DNA of 42,202 nucleotides from Kiritimatiellia bacterium (GCA_017525225.1 JAFXTB010000163.1:1-42202), one strand, 5' to 3'; numbered from the stretch's first letter, positions 1 through 9,010 are shown. The notes: generated from the sequence alone by a model not told the origin. Numbers and translations are program-made.

Positions 1-981
1 GTGAGCTACGCCGACAAGAGGCTCGGCTCGGCCGGCGAGGCGTTCGGCGACGACTACGACCTTCCCAACGAGGACGCCTATCTCGAGACGTGCGCCGCGA
101 TAGCGAACGCGCTCTGGAACGAGCGCATGTTCCTCATGCATGCAGACGCGAAGTACATCGACGTGCTGGAGCGCGCCCTCTACAACGGCATGCTCTCCGG
201 CGTGTCCCTGGGCGGCGACGAGTTCTTCTATCCCAACCCGCTGGCGAGCAAGGGTGGGTACAAGCGGTCCAAATGGTTCGGTTGCTCGTGCTGTCCCGTG
301 AACGTGGTGCGCTTCCTCCCGCAGGTGCCGAAGTTCGCCTACGCGGTGTGCGGCGACGCGGCGTACGTGAACCTCTTCGCCGAGAGCGCCGCTACGCTGC
401 GGCTCGGATGCGGCCGCGTGAAGATCTCGCAGAAGACGGACTATCCCTGGACCGGATCGGTGCGCCTCGATGTCACGCCGCCGAAGGATGGCGCGCGGTT
501 CGCGCTCCATGTACGCGTGCCGGGATGGTGCGTGGGGCGGCCCGTTCCAAGCGACCTCTACGTGCAGACCGTCCCGGGAACACTCGCGGACTTCTCCCTG
601 AAGGTGAACGGGACGAATGTAGAGGTGAAGCCGGTGAAGGGCTTTTGCGTCGTCGACCGCAGTTGGAAGAACGGCGATACGGTCGAGATATCCATGAACA
701 TGCCCATCCGCCGTATCAAGGCGCACGTGAAGGTCGAGACGGACAGGGATCGCCTTGCGGTGGAGCGTGGACCGATCGTCTTCTGCGCGGAGGGTGTGGA
801 CAACGGCGGCAAGGCGTTCGATACGGCAATACCGGCGGACGCAACGTTCACCGAGGGCCGCATCGAGCTGGACGGCCAGCCGTTCGTGTCGCTCAAGGCG
901 TCCAGCGGAACGACGCTTGTGCCCTACTGCATCTGGGATAACCGCGAACCGGGCAATGAAATGCAGACCTGGTTCCGCTGA
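1..981 (+). CDS. GH127 beta-L-arabinofuranosidase, C-terminal part (5'-truncated by window)
   Basis: This is the 3-prime part of a GH127 (DUF1680) glycosidase, which removes terminal beta-L-arabinofuranose from plant glycans. The GTG at base 1 is almost certainly an internal valine, because the conserved core starts immediately. Counting from that codon, E13 in GEAF, E29 and C31 in ETC, and C97/C98 in WFGCSCC match the acid/base glutamate, the zinc ligands and the nucleophilic cysteine of the characterised enzyme HypBA1. The 16-residue spacing between the two glutamates is the same as in HypBA1. The C-terminal half is beta-sandwich-like. The next gene starts 19 bp downstream, so it probably heads or belongs to the secreted-protein operon reaching 6070. 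The missing N-terminus prevents judging the signal peptide. Confidence 0.9.
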   Translation: MSYADKRLGSAGEAFGDDYDLPNEDAYLETCAAIANALWNERMFLMHADAKYIDVLERALYNGMLSGVSLGGDEFFYPNPLASKGGYKRSKWFGCSCCPVNVVRFLPQVPKFAYAVCGDAAYVNLFAESAATLRLGCGRVKISQKTDYPWTGSVRLDVTPPKDGARFALHVRVPGWCVGRPVPSDLYVQTVPGTLADFSLKVNGTNVEVKPVKGFCVVDRSWKNGDTVEISMNMPIRRIKAHVKVETDRDRLAVERGPIVFCAEGVDNGGKAFDTAIPADATFTEGRIELDGQPFVSLKASSGTTLVPYCIWDNREPGNEMQTWFR

Positions 982-1000
982 CGGCTGAAGGGGCAGGACG

Positions 1001-3346
1001 GTGCATATGGAAGTACAGCGCGTACGCGGACCATGCCGAGGCCGGCTTGCCGTGCTTGCCATGCTCGCGCTTTGCGCCGCTTCGGCGAAGACCGTCCTCT
1101 TCGACTTCGAGGGGCCGAAGGGTGCGGAGGGCGTGACGCTCGTCGATGGCAGGCACTACGGCTATTCCATCACCAACGCATTTGCCACGGGCGGCGAACG
1201 TTCGTACCACATGCGGTTCTCGCAGTGGGGGGAAGATGCCGCCGGATACGACATGTATCCGTGGACGACCTTCAGGATCCCCAGGGAGCTTTCTGACTGG
1301 CGCGGCTACGACCGACTCGCCTTCGACATCGTGACCACGGGCCCGGGCGGCGACCTGTTCTCCCTACTGATACGCTCGACCAACAAGGTGGAGTCGCTGG
1401 CTTTCCGCTACAGGTGGGTCGGCCACAGCCAGGGCCTGAAGCGGTTCGTGGTCCCACTGGACAAGTGGAGCGACGAAGTGCGGGCAGACTGCCTGCACAG
1501 CCTTACCTTCATCATACGCATGCCGCAGGCGACGGACTTCTATCTCGACGAGATCGCGCTGTACAGGCCCGGCGAGACGATCCCGCCGCCGGACGGCAGA
1601 GGCGTCACGGACGACCTTTTGCCGTTCCTTGGACGGTACATCGATTCGCTCAAGGAGGGGAACGAGGAGAGCGGACGGATTGTCCGCCATGGCGCGTCGA
1701 TGCGCGCGTTCCTCGCGGATTGCGCGGCCAGGGGCACCGCCTCTGACGGGATGGCCGTGGGCCAGGCCCGTTCGACGGAGCGCGTGATGCCGCGCGATGC
1801 GTTCACGGCCCGTGCGGCGGACGAGGTGTCGGTGCGGCTCGCCAGGAACGAGACGGAGAGCTTCCAGATCGTGGTGGCGAATCTCAACGAGGACCTTCGC
1901 GACGTGGGCGTGGCCGTGGAGGGTGATTTCGTCGGCGAGGGCGGCGCGGGCACGTTCGCGGCGGCGAACGTGAGGCCGTGCGTCACCGGTTTCGGCAACG
2001 TCTACGAGCGTGCGACCTACCATGCGCATCCCGGCGACCGCGCGCATCTGGGATGGTACCCGGATCCGATACTCGACTTCCTTGAGACCGCCGACGTGAA
2101 GGGCGACGACGTGCAGAGCTTTTGGGTACGCGTGAAGGCACCGGAGGGCCAGGCGGCAGGATGCTATCGTGGCGCGCTCGTCGTATCCGCCACCCGCGCC
2201 GACGGCAGGCGCGTCTCGCGCCGCGTGCCGGCAAGGATCCGCGTGAACGCCTTCACGTTGCCAAGGACATCGCCCCTGCCGCTGATGATAACCTTCCATC
2301 CGGAGACATCCAGCACCGTGTTCGAACGGGAAGCGAGGCGGCGCATCGCAAGGGATCCCAAGTCTCCCATCAACATCTGGAGGAGGCATTTTGCGAAGTG
2401 GGTGGATTTTCTTGCCGACCACTACATCACGATGTCGTGGCTATACGGGAACGACACGGCCCAGATGAAGGACATGTACCTGCCCGCATGGCGGCGGTTG
2501 AGGGAACAGGGACGGCTGGGGGCGCACTGCATCGGCAACTGGAACTATGTTCCCGATGGTCCAGATGGAGAGAAGACATGGCGCGAAGGCATGCTCGCCA
2601 CGCTTCGGAGGAGATACGAGATGGCCAGGGCCGAAGGGTTCCTCGACGGCGCATATCTCTACGGCGCGGACGAGGTGACGATGAAGTTCATTGAGAACTG
2701 CCGCCGCGCGGCCGAGCTGCTCCATGAACACATTCCCGGTGTGCCGGTAGTCACCACCGGCTGCTGCCAGGGCGGCGGAGTGAAGGGAAGCCCCGGCGAA
2801 CCGCTTGGCGGCGTGATCGACATGTTCGTGCCCACCACCGCCGCATGGCGGCGCGGCGTGGCGGATCCATCGAAGGTACGCGCCGAAGGCCGGCAGCTCG
2901 GCTGGTACATCTGCAACAATCCGGACTACCCCTACGCCCAGATGTTCACGGAGTCCGAGCCGATAGAGGCCCGCATGCTGATGGGCATAATGGCCGCGAA
3001 GTACGACCCCGCCGCATTCCTCATCTGGCAGATATCCATCTGGAACTCCGAACATGTCGTGGAGACCGGCCCGTTCACCGGCATCCGCGAACGCACATGG
3101 ACCAACGACAACGGCGATGGATGCTGGGTGCATGTTGGCCCGGACGGCGTGCCGCTTGCGACGATCCGCCTCGAGAACTTCCGCGACGGGCTGGAGGATC
3201 TATGGTATGCAAGGCTCTACGAGAAGAAGTTCGGTAGAAAGCCCGCCATCCCGGAGACCCTTCTTCGTGATCTTCGTGACTTCTCCCGCGACCCGGCCGG
3301 TCTGGCCGCCTGGCGCGACGCGATCGCCGACGAGCTGGAGAAGTAG
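1001..3346 (+). CDS. Secreted DUF4091-type glycoside hydrolase-like protein
   Basis: This 781-residue exported protein is likely a carbohydrate-active enzyme of unknown substrate. A basic, hydrophobic N-terminus ending near CAASA (about residues 1-29) is a signal peptide. Residues about 30-190 form a jelly-roll-like module starting VLFDFEG, resembling carbohydrate-binding domains. From about 265 (ETESFQIVV) a beta-sandwich leads into a long TIM-barrel-like region. The end (IRLENFRDGLEDLWYARLYEKKFG) is typical of DUF4091 proteins, in which a 'RDGxED' stretch closes the barrel. The start may be GTG 1001 or ATG 1007. AAGGGG at 988-993 fits GTG 1001 better (7-nt spacing). It lies between the GH127 gene and another secreted gene, 22 bp apart, suggesting co-transcription. 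The family is confident; the activity is not known from sequence. Confidence 0.75.
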   Translation: MHMEVQRVRGPCRGRLAVLAMLALCAASAKTVLFDFEGPKGAEGVTLVDGRHYGYSITNAFATGGERSYHMRFSQWGEDAAGYDMYPWTTFRIPRELSDWRGYDRLAFDIVTTGPGGDLFSLLIRSTNKVESLAFRYRWVGHSQGLKRFVVPLDKWSDEVRADCLHSLTFIIRMPQATDFYLDEIALYRPGETIPPPDGRGVTDDLLPFLGRYIDSLKEGNEESGRIVRHGASMRAFLADCAARGTASDGMAVGQARSTERVMPRDAFTARAADEVSVRLARNETESFQIVVANLNEDLRDVGVAVEGDFVGEGGAGTFAAANVRPCVTGFGNVYERATYHAHPGDRAHLGWYPDPILDFLETADVKGDDVQSFWVRVKAPEGQAAGCYRGALVVSATRADGRRVSRRVPARIRVNAFTLPRTSPLPLMITFHPETSSTVFEREARRRIARDPKSPINIWRRHFAKWVDFLADHYITMSWLYGNDTAQMKDMYLPAWRRLREQGRLGAHCIGNWNYVPDGPDGEKTWREGMLATLRRRYEMARAEGFLDGAYLYGADEVTMKFIENCRRAAELLHEHIPGVPVVTTGCCQGGGVKGSPGEPLGGVIDMFVPTTAAWRRGVADPSKVRAEGRQLGWYICNNPDYPYAQMFTESEPIEARMLMGIMAAKYDPAAFLIWQISIWNSEHVVETGPFTGIRERTWTNDNGDGCWVHVGPDGVPLATIRLENFRDGLEDLWYARLYEKKFGRKPAIPETLLRDLRDFSRDPAGLAAWRDAIADELEK

Positions 3347-3368
3347 GAAAGGAGGAACCGTTACAACG

Positions 3369-4580
3369 ATGAAAGCAGAAAGACACCTAGCCACCACCTT
3401 CGCGCTTGCGCTTGCGCTTGCCGCTGGCGGTGCGGCGGACGTCGCGCCGGCCGCGCCGAAGCTCGAGAAGCTTGCGCTCATGGATTCGCTCGACATGGCG
3501 AACTGGTGCGACGTCGAGACGAAGGAGGGATGCGTGAAACTCGTCGAGGACTGCCTCAGGCCGGGCTCCACCGGCATCCTGTGGCGCGACAAGGGCGGCG
3601 GCGGATGGATGCGCTATCCGTCGAAGGAGGAGGTCGCCCCGAAGACGTCGGAATACGTGATCGAAAAGCGCCGCAACCTGCCGCGCTTCGGTGCGTACTG
3701 GGCGCTCAGGCTCGACAACCTCGACTTCGAAGTGTTCCCCTTCGTCTACGAAGAATGCCGTCGCCGCAATCTCGCGTACGGCATCCACCAGACCTACGAG
3801 GAGAACCACACGTCCAACCATTCGCAGAGCCAGTGGACGATCGAACACCCGCAGTTCTGGAACTGCGCGCTGGACGGCATACCCTGGCCGGGCCACGCAT
3901 CGCTCGCATATCCCGAGGTGATGGCGCACAAGCTCCGCTTCGCCGACGAGCACATCGCCCTCAAGCCGCAGAAGATATTCATCGACATGTGGCGCTGCGG
4001 ACACTGGAGCCTGCGCTGGGAGTACGTAAAGCCGAACCTCGACCGCTGGGCCGCCCTCTATCCGGGCGAGCCGCCGCCGAAGGATTGGAAGGACGACCGC
4101 TGGACGAGACTCTGCGCCGAATCGACGATGGCGTACCTGCGCGAATACGGCCGCAGATGCAAGGCAGCCGGGATACAGCTCGTCATAGGGCTGCCCGAGA
4201 TGGATCTCAAGGACGATTTCGCCTGGCGGCAGTACGGGCTCGACTGGAAGCTGCTGATGGCGGAGGGCACGATAAACGGCATCTGGGTCATGAACGCGAA
4301 ATACGATCCAGCCCGCGCCATGGAGTCCACGCGCGAGATCCTCGCGTACGTGAAGTCCAAATGCGTCAACGGCGGTAAGGCGTACTTCGGGGTCAACTGG
4401 TATCCCGCCCGCGGCGGCGGAATCGCGCGCTACGCGCAGCTTTCGGGCTGCACCAGCGCCGAGGCGACCAGGCGGCTCATGGAGATGCTCTCGACCCTTG
4501 GCTACGCCGGGGCCGTCTTCGAGTGCCTGGACTGCCACTGCTATCCCAAGGACGTATGCGAGGAGCTGAGAAAATGGTGA
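3369..4580 (+). CDS. Secreted TIM-barrel glycosidase-like protein, function unknown
   Basis: The protein is 403 residues. The ATG at 3369 is chosen because AGGAAAGGAGG (3346-3356) precedes it and it opens a clean signal peptide (FALALALAAGG, cleavage near residue 25). The longer frame upstream overlaps the previous gene and has no RBS. Alternating hydrophobic strands and helices, with acidic pairs in IFIDMWRCGHW, IGLPEMDLKDD and AVFECLDCHCY, look like a GH10/GH-A-type barrel. I cannot assign a family. The signal-peptide codons contain a short GCGCTT tandem repeat (about 3402-3420), which encodes the ALALAL stretch. Its last bases overlap the start of the following beta-propeller gene, so the two are translationally coupled. 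Confidence 0.6.
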   Translation: MKAERHLATTFALALALAAGGAADVAPAAPKLEKLALMDSLDMANWCDVETKEGCVKLVEDCLRPGSTGILWRDKGGGGWMRYPSKEEVAPKTSEYVIEKRRNLPRFGAYWALRLDNLDFEVFPFVYEECRRRNLAYGIHQTYEENHTSNHSQSQWTIEHPQFWNCALDGIPWPGHASLAYPEVMAHKLRFADEHIALKPQKIFIDMWRCGHWSLRWEYVKPNLDRWAALYPGEPPPKDWKDDRWTRLCAESTMAYLREYGRRCKAAGIQLVIGLPEMDLKDDFAWRQYGLDWKLLMAEGTINGIWVMNAKYDPARAMESTREILAYVKSKCVNGGKAYFGVNWYPARGGGIARYAQLSGCTSAEATRRLMEMLSTLGYAGAVFECLDCHCYPKDVCEELRKW

Positions 4581-6070
4581 TGCGAGCTCTTATGGCCGCC
4601 CTCGCCGGGGCGGCGCTTTGCGCGCGCGGCGCGCAGGACGAATCTGTCGTGGCCGGCGAGAATCCCGCGATCTCGCGCGATGGCCGCCGCCTTGCGTTCC
4701 AGCGCATCGAGAACCGGCGCTGCCATCTGGGCGTCGTCGATCTCGCAACCGGCAGGATCGAATGGGTCGCGCGCGGCGATACGGACCGGACCCGGCTTGA
4801 GAACGCCTGCCACCCCGCCTGGGGGCCGGACGGTTCTCTCGTCTACTCCTACGCCAACATGACCAACACGGCCTACGAGCGGTTCTCCGCAAAAGGCCCC
4901 AAACTCGGCTACGCGCTCCGCGTCTGGAAGGACGGCTCGTCGCGCGAGCTCGTGGGTGGGCTCACGCGTAACTTCAGTCCCTCGTTCACCCCGGACGGCC
5001 GCACCATATACTTCTGCCGCCAGGGTGGACGCGGTGCGGCCGGCCGGCACGACTTCACCCGTCGCATGGGGATCGCCCGCGTGGATGCGGCGGCGGAGCA
5101 CCCCGACCCGCTGCCCGTGATCGGATGCCCGTCGCGCGACGCGGGCCTCAGCCAGCCAGTCGTCTCGCCGGACGGCCGATGGCTTGCGTATGCGGAACTG
5201 TCGCGTGCGTACGGGATCTGGGGGATAAAGGTGGGCCGCCTGGAGAATCCAAAGGAGCAGATGTCGGTATCTTCCGGCGACCAGAGCGCCTACGCGCCCA
5301 ACTGGTTCCCCGATTCGCGCCACATCGTGTATACCGGCTTCTCGGTCGGCGATCCCGGATGGTGCGTGTATGTGATGGACGTGGCAAGCGGCGCCATGAA
5401 ACGCCTCTGCGAAGGCGAGGATGCGTGCGTTGCGCCGGACGGACGAACGATCTACTATTCGCTCCGTGGCGAGATACGCCGCCGCGCCGTAGATGCCGCC
5501 GACTTCCCCGCCCCCGCTCCGCTTCCGCCAGACCCCAGCCTCCAGCCCGAGCAGGTGCTGGCAAGGTACGATACCGTAACCACAAACCGTACGAACAAGG
5601 TGATCAAGGCACCGCATGCGTGCAGTCCGGATACCGTCCATTTCTATCGCTACAAGTTCTTCTGGGATGGCCGCCCCGACGCCTTCCTGTGCGCCTGCGC
5701 GTTCGGCGGAGCCGGCAGCTCCTGGTCGTTCGTGCTGGATCACGCCTCGACGATGAGCGGTGTGGAGATTGGAGGCTCCTCGACGTGCACGGCCGGCATC
5801 GGCGACGAGATCGGCGTGGGGATGCATGAGATCACGTCGATCATCGCCGGGGGCGTCGTGTACAACTCGATCGACGGATGTGTTCCGATGCCGCGAAGGG
5901 GGCGTCTGCCGCGCGACCCGTGCGCCGGCGTGTGGCACATGAACATCTTCCCGAATGGCGGACGCCTCAACGACCGCGTCAAAGACGACAAGCTGCGGGT
6001 GGAGTCCGTGGAGATGGGCATCGGCTGGCCGAAGAACGTGCCGCGTCCGCTCGTATTCCCGCTTCCATGA
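4574..6070 (+). CDS. Secreted PD40/TolB-type beta-propeller protein
   Basis: The protein has 498 residues. The ATG at 4574 overlaps the previous stop by 7 nt and follows GAGGAG (4560-4565). Upstream in-frame codons lack an RBS. After a signal peptide (about 1-21, ALCARGAQ) there are six WD40-like PD40 strands of the form 'P-x-x-[SG]-P-D-G-R': near residues 29, 77, 121, 179, 222 and 267. This pattern builds a TolB-like propeller. The C-terminal 170 residues differ and include a cysteine/glycine-rich stretch (SSTCTAGIGDEIG). Propellers of this kind bind proteins or glycans, and some act as oligosaccharide lyases. Here it probably serves the secreted glycan-degrading set. Catalytic residues cannot be pinpointed. 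A promoter for the next module follows directly. Confidence 0.7.
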   Translation: MVMRALMAALAGAALCARGAQDESVVAGENPAISRDGRRLAFQRIENRRCHLGVVDLATGRIEWVARGDTDRTRLENACHPAWGPDGSLVYSYANMTNTAYERFSAKGPKLGYALRVWKDGSSRELVGGLTRNFSPSFTPDGRTIYFCRQGGRGAAGRHDFTRRMGIARVDAAAEHPDPLPVIGCPSRDAGLSQPVVSPDGRWLAYAELSRAYGIWGIKVGRLENPKEQMSVSSGDQSAYAPNWFPDSRHIVYTGFSVGDPGWCVYVMDVASGAMKRLCEGEDACVAPDGRTIYYSLRGEIRRRAVDAADFPAPAPLPPDPSLQPEQVLARYDTVTTNRTNKVIKAPHACSPDTVHFYRYKFFWDGRPDAFLCACAFGGAGSSWSFVLDHASTMSGVEIGGSSTCTAGIGDEIGVGMHEITSIIAGGVVYNSIDGCVPMPRRGRLPRDPCAGVWHMNIFPNGGRLNDRVKDDKLRVESVEMGIGWPKNVPRPLVFPLP

Positions 6071-6103
6071 GGCGGTGGAATTTGCTATAATCCCTGTCCA
6101 GGG
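6063..6103 (+). promoter_or_regulatory. Promoter of the DoxX-barrel module with palindrome at the start site
   Basis: TATAAT at 6086-6091 is preceded by TGC (extended -10). A weak -35 TTCCAT lies at 6063-6068, with a 17-bp spacer. The expected start site falls inside CCCTG-TC-CAGGG (6092-6103), a perfect inverted repeat that could be an operator. The first ATG is 49 bp downstream of the -10. Confidence 0.6.
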
Positions 6104-6139
6104 AAAAATAGGAGACTCTTTCAAGGAAACGGGACAATC

Positions 6140-7510
6140 ATGGGAAAGAAGGTATTACCGGTCTTTATGGCCGTGCTTCGCATCGCGATTGGATGGCATT
6201 TCCTCTATGAGGGCGTATGGAAGCTGATGCAGAAGGACGGCTGGAGCTGTCTGTCGTATCTCGACTCCGCGCAGGGGCCTCTGGCCTGGTTGTTCAAGTG
6301 GATGGCGTCGCAGGGATGGATCGTCGCCATTGGCGACCGGGCGGTGGAGTTCGGCCTTGTGGCGATCGGGCTCGCGCTCATCACGGGCGTGCTGGCGCGC
6401 ATAGCAGCGCTTTTCGGCATCGCTCTCATGGCGATGTTCTACTGCTGCCAGCCGCCGGAACCGTTCGCGACCGCCATGTCCGGCGCGGATGGCAGGTTCT
6501 TCCTGATCGAGCGCAACGCGATCGAGGCGGCAGGACTTCTCTTCGTGGCGGCGCTGCCCTGCTGGCGCGGATGGCTGCGCACGCTCCTGCCCGGCGCGAT
6601 CGCGCTGGCCGTCTTCGGCGGATGTTCCTGGATGCACTACCGCGCAGGCGGCTTCAACAAGGTTGCGGCCGTCACCTCCGCCACCGTGAAGGTGCACGAG
6701 TTCACGGCGCTTGCCGCCCTCAAGGCCCCGTTCGCGGACAAGGTGGAGATCGGTGGCGTCACGATATCGCGCCTTGCGTTCGGCGGCGACCTGGTGGCCG
6801 GCCACGCCCATGCGCGCGACCTCATCTGGACGGATGACTTCATGCGCCGCTACAACAGCGGCGTCACGCTCGGCCGCACCGTTCGCTACTGCCTGCATTG
6901 CGGAATCGACGCGGCGTTCGTCGAGCCTGCGTACATCGCGCAGATGGCTGCGGCCGCAAAGGCCGTGAACGGCGACATGAAGTTCTTCGCCAACTGCGCC
7001 GATGCGAAGGACGCCGCGCTTGCGGCCTCCGGCGGCGCCAAGAGCGTGTATCTGCGTCCGCAGGTGGTGGACGAGCTTGCACGCAAGGGCGATGCGGCGA
7101 AGATCTCCGCGCTCTTCACCGATCTCAAGGCGACCGGGCTTCCCGTGGGCATCGGCGCCGAGGACGTTGCGACCGTCAGGTTCTGCGTGGAGAAGGGGAT
7201 CGTGCCGGCATACTGGGTGCTGGCCTTCCATTCGCTGGACTATCCGGCGGCGACGATGGCGCAGCGCTGCAACAACATCTGGTGCACCGATCCAAAGGCG
7301 GCCGCGGCGTACATGAAGACGCGCTCCGAGCCGTGGATCGCGATCCGCTGCCTGGCCGGCGGCGCGTTCGATCCCCCAAAGGCGTACAAGTACGCCAGGG
7401 ACAACGGGGCTACGGCCGCCGCGATCGATCTGCTCGACTACCGCATCGTCGAGACCGTCAACGGCATCGTGGCGCCGCCGGCGCCTGCCAAGGCGAAGGG
7501 AGGGAAGTAG
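6140..7510 (+). CDS. DoxX-like membrane domain fused to aldo/keto-reductase-like barrel
   Basis: The protein has 456 residues and two parts. Residues 1-170 are a DoxX-like membrane domain with at least four hydrophobic segments (about 7-25, 64-85, 87-103, 127-141) and another at 150-165. Its motif R14-IAIGWHFLYEGVW recurs in the next gene (7513). Residues 201-443 are a barrel related to the Tat protein at 7985: shared stretches are TISRLAFGGDL / KLSRLLLGGNM, HxRD (H224/H85), PVGIG / PVGLG, DYP and the final DYxxVExVN. The barrel resembles aldo/keto reductases, but the Asp-Tyr-Lys-His tetrad is not apparent. Two histidines of the 7985 protein (H171, H207) are replaced here (about R306, E341), so this copy may be non-catalytic. 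RBS AAGGA is at 6123-6127. Known DoxX proteins are quinone- or thiol-linked membrane subunits; redox work is an inference. Confidence 0.75.
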   Translation: MGKKVLPVFMAVLRIAIGWHFLYEGVWKLMQKDGWSCLSYLDSAQGPLAWLFKWMASQGWIVAIGDRAVEFGLVAIGLALITGVLARIAALFGIALMAMFYCCQPPEPFATAMSGADGRFFLIERNAIEAAGLLFVAALPCWRGWLRTLLPGAIALAVFGGCSWMHYRAGGFNKVAAVTSATVKVHEFTALAALKAPFADKVEIGGVTISRLAFGGDLVAGHAHARDLIWTDDFMRRYNSGVTLGRTVRYCLHCGIDAAFVEPAYIAQMAAAAKAVNGDMKFFANCADAKDAALAASGGAKSVYLRPQVVDELARKGDAAKISALFTDLKATGLPVGIGAEDVATVRFCVEKGIVPAYWVLAFHSLDYPAATMAQRCNNIWCTDPKAAAAYMKTRSEPWIAIRCLAGGAFDPPKAYKYARDNGATAAAIDLLDYRIVETVNGIVAPPAPAKAKGGK

Positions 7511-7512
7511 TC

Positions 7513-7995
7513 ATGGAGTTTCTGGAGAAAAGGCAGAACCTCGTGGTGTCGGTCATGCGCTTCGCGCTGGGCTGGCATCTCGCGTACATGGGCGTGTGGG
7601 CGCTCACCTCGGAATGGACGCATTCGTGGGCAGGGGTGTTCCGCTGCGCCCACTGGCTGTTCGGTGGCCTCTTCCGCGCCATTGGCGGATCGGCGGCGAT
7701 GGGGGCCGTGGACCTGGCCCTCGCCTGGGCGCTCCTCGTCGCCGGCGTCCTGCTGATGCTCGGCCGTGCCGTGCGCTACGCGGCGGTGTTCGGCATATTC
7801 TACCTCGCGCTGATGTACATGCTCAACCCGCCGCATTTCGGCCATACGGGCGAAAGCCATTTCCTGTATGTGGACCGCAACGTGGTGGAGATCTGCATGC
7901 TGCTGTGCGTGATGGCCTGGGGAGGCTGCGGATGCGCAAAGGCGGAATGCCGCGAAGACGGGAACGATGGAGAAAGGAAGACCAATGAAGCCTAA
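7513..7995 (+). CDS. DoxX-family membrane protein
   Basis: A 160-residue membrane protein, normal in size for DoxX. Four hydrophobic segments lie at about 10-30, 58-75, 77-98 and 123-137. R16-FALGWHLAYMGVW and the later FLYVDRNVVE match RIAIGWHFLYEGVW and FLIERNAIE in the fused protein encoded just upstream, so the two DoxX domains are paralogues. The ATG follows the previous stop by 2 nt. The gene overlaps the next start by 11 nt, tying it translationally to the Tat-exported barrel protein. It probably forms a membrane partner for that protein. The last 25 residues are charged and cysteine-bearing (GGCGCAKAEC). Confidence 0.75.
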   Translation: MEFLEKRQNLVVSVMRFALGWHLAYMGVWALTSEWTHSWAGVFRCAHWLFGGLFRAIGGSAAMGAVDLALAWALLVAGVLLMLGRAVRYAAVFGIFYLALMYMLNPPHFGHTGESHFLYVDRNVVEICMLLCVMAWGGCGCAKAECREDGNDGERKTNEA

Positions 7996-9001
7996 TGTCA
8001 ATCGAAGGGAACTGATATTCGGCGGGGCGTCGCTGCTGGCGCTCGGCGGCGCGGGCGCGTACACGAAGGCGATGCGCTCCAAGCCAGTCGTCCGCGTGAC
8101 CGGGCCGGAGATATCGGCGTTCCTGCCGGAGCGCGACCTCGAAGGCCTCGGCCATCCGATCACCGAGTACGGGAAGATCGGCAATGTGAAGCTTTCCCGT
8201 CTCCTCCTCGGCGGCAACATGATCGGCGGCTGGGCGCACTGCCGCGACATGCGCTTCTACGACAAGCTCGTGAAGGCGTACTTCACCGACGAGCGCGTGT
8301 TCCGCAACTTCCGCATCGCCGAAGCCTGCGGGGTCAACACGATCCTCACCAACCCCGCGCTGATGCGCGTCATCAACCGCTACTGGCGCGAGGATGGCGG
8401 AAGCATCCAGTTCATCTCCGACTGCGGCTACCGTGGTGGAGTCATCGAAGGCGCGAAGGTCAGCGTGGAGAACGGCGCGAGCATGGTCTACTACCATGGC
8501 GGCATGGCCGACAGGGTGGCGCTGGTCGAGAAGGACTGGAAGAAGCTGCGCCAGTATCTCGACGAATCCCGGAAGCTCGGCGTGCCGGTCGGCCTCGGGT
8601 GCCACAACCTCAACACCGTCAAGTTCTGCGTCGAGCACGACTGCCTGCCGGACTTCTGGATGAAGACCGTGCATCGCATCGACTATCCCACGGCGCACCT
8701 GTCCGAGGACAAGGGCAAGAAGTCCGCGATCGGCCTTGGCGCCTGCGACAACCGCTTTGTCGACTGCGACCGCCAGGAGACGTTCGACTACATGGCCACG
8801 CGTCCCGAGCCGTGGATCGCGTTCAAGGTGCTGGGTGCCGGCATCGAGCATCCGCGCGACGCCTTCCCCATCTCGTACAAGGGCGGCGCCGACTTCATCT
8901 GCTGCGGGATGTACGACTACCAGGTGGTTGAGGACGTGAACATCGCCAACGCCTACTTCGAAAAGGGTCTGCCCGAGCGCAAGCGTCCGTGGCACGGATG
9001 A
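7985..9001 (+). CDS. Tat-exported aldo/keto-reductase-like barrel protein
   Basis: The protein has 338 residues. The start at 7985 is preferred over 7967 because GGAGAAAGGAAG (7969-7980) is its RBS and the protein then opens with a Tat signal (N6-RRELIFGGASLLALGG). Residues 60-320 form a barrel of the kind annotated aldo/keto-reductase-like in planctomycetes and verrucomicrobia. Conserved points shared with the fused paralogue at 6140 are H85-x-R87-D88, H230 in TVHRIDYP and D311-Y312. H171 and H207 are present here and absent there, suggesting this is the active copy. The usual AKR catalytic tetrad is not evident, so cofactor and substrate are unknown. Tat export implies folding, perhaps with a cofactor, before transport. 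The stop lies 9 bp from the convergent trpF stop. Confidence 0.7.
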   Translation: MKPNVNRRELIFGGASLLALGGAGAYTKAMRSKPVVRVTGPEISAFLPERDLEGLGHPITEYGKIGNVKLSRLLLGGNMIGGWAHCRDMRFYDKLVKAYFTDERVFRNFRIAEACGVNTILTNPALMRVINRYWREDGGSIQFISDCGYRGGVIEGAKVSVENGASMVYYHGGMADRVALVEKDWKKLRQYLDESRKLGVPVGLGCHNLNTVKFCVEHDCLPDFWMKTVHRIDYPTAHLSEDKGKKSAIGLGACDNRFVDCDRQETFDYMATRPEPWIAFKVLGAGIEHPRDAFPISYKGGADFICCGMYDYQVVEDVNIANAYFEKGLPERKRPWHG

Positions 9002-9010
9002 CCGCCCACG

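Noticed and set aside
3054-3368. 105-residue N-terminal extension of the secreted TIM-barrel gene
   Set aside because: It lies wholly within the DUF4091-type gene and lacks an RBS, whereas ATG 3369 has a strong one plus a signal peptide.
7985-9001. Calling this a functional aldo/keto reductase
   Set aside because: The resemblance is to the barrel only; the Asp-Tyr-Lys-His tetrad could not be located, so no reductase activity is claimed.
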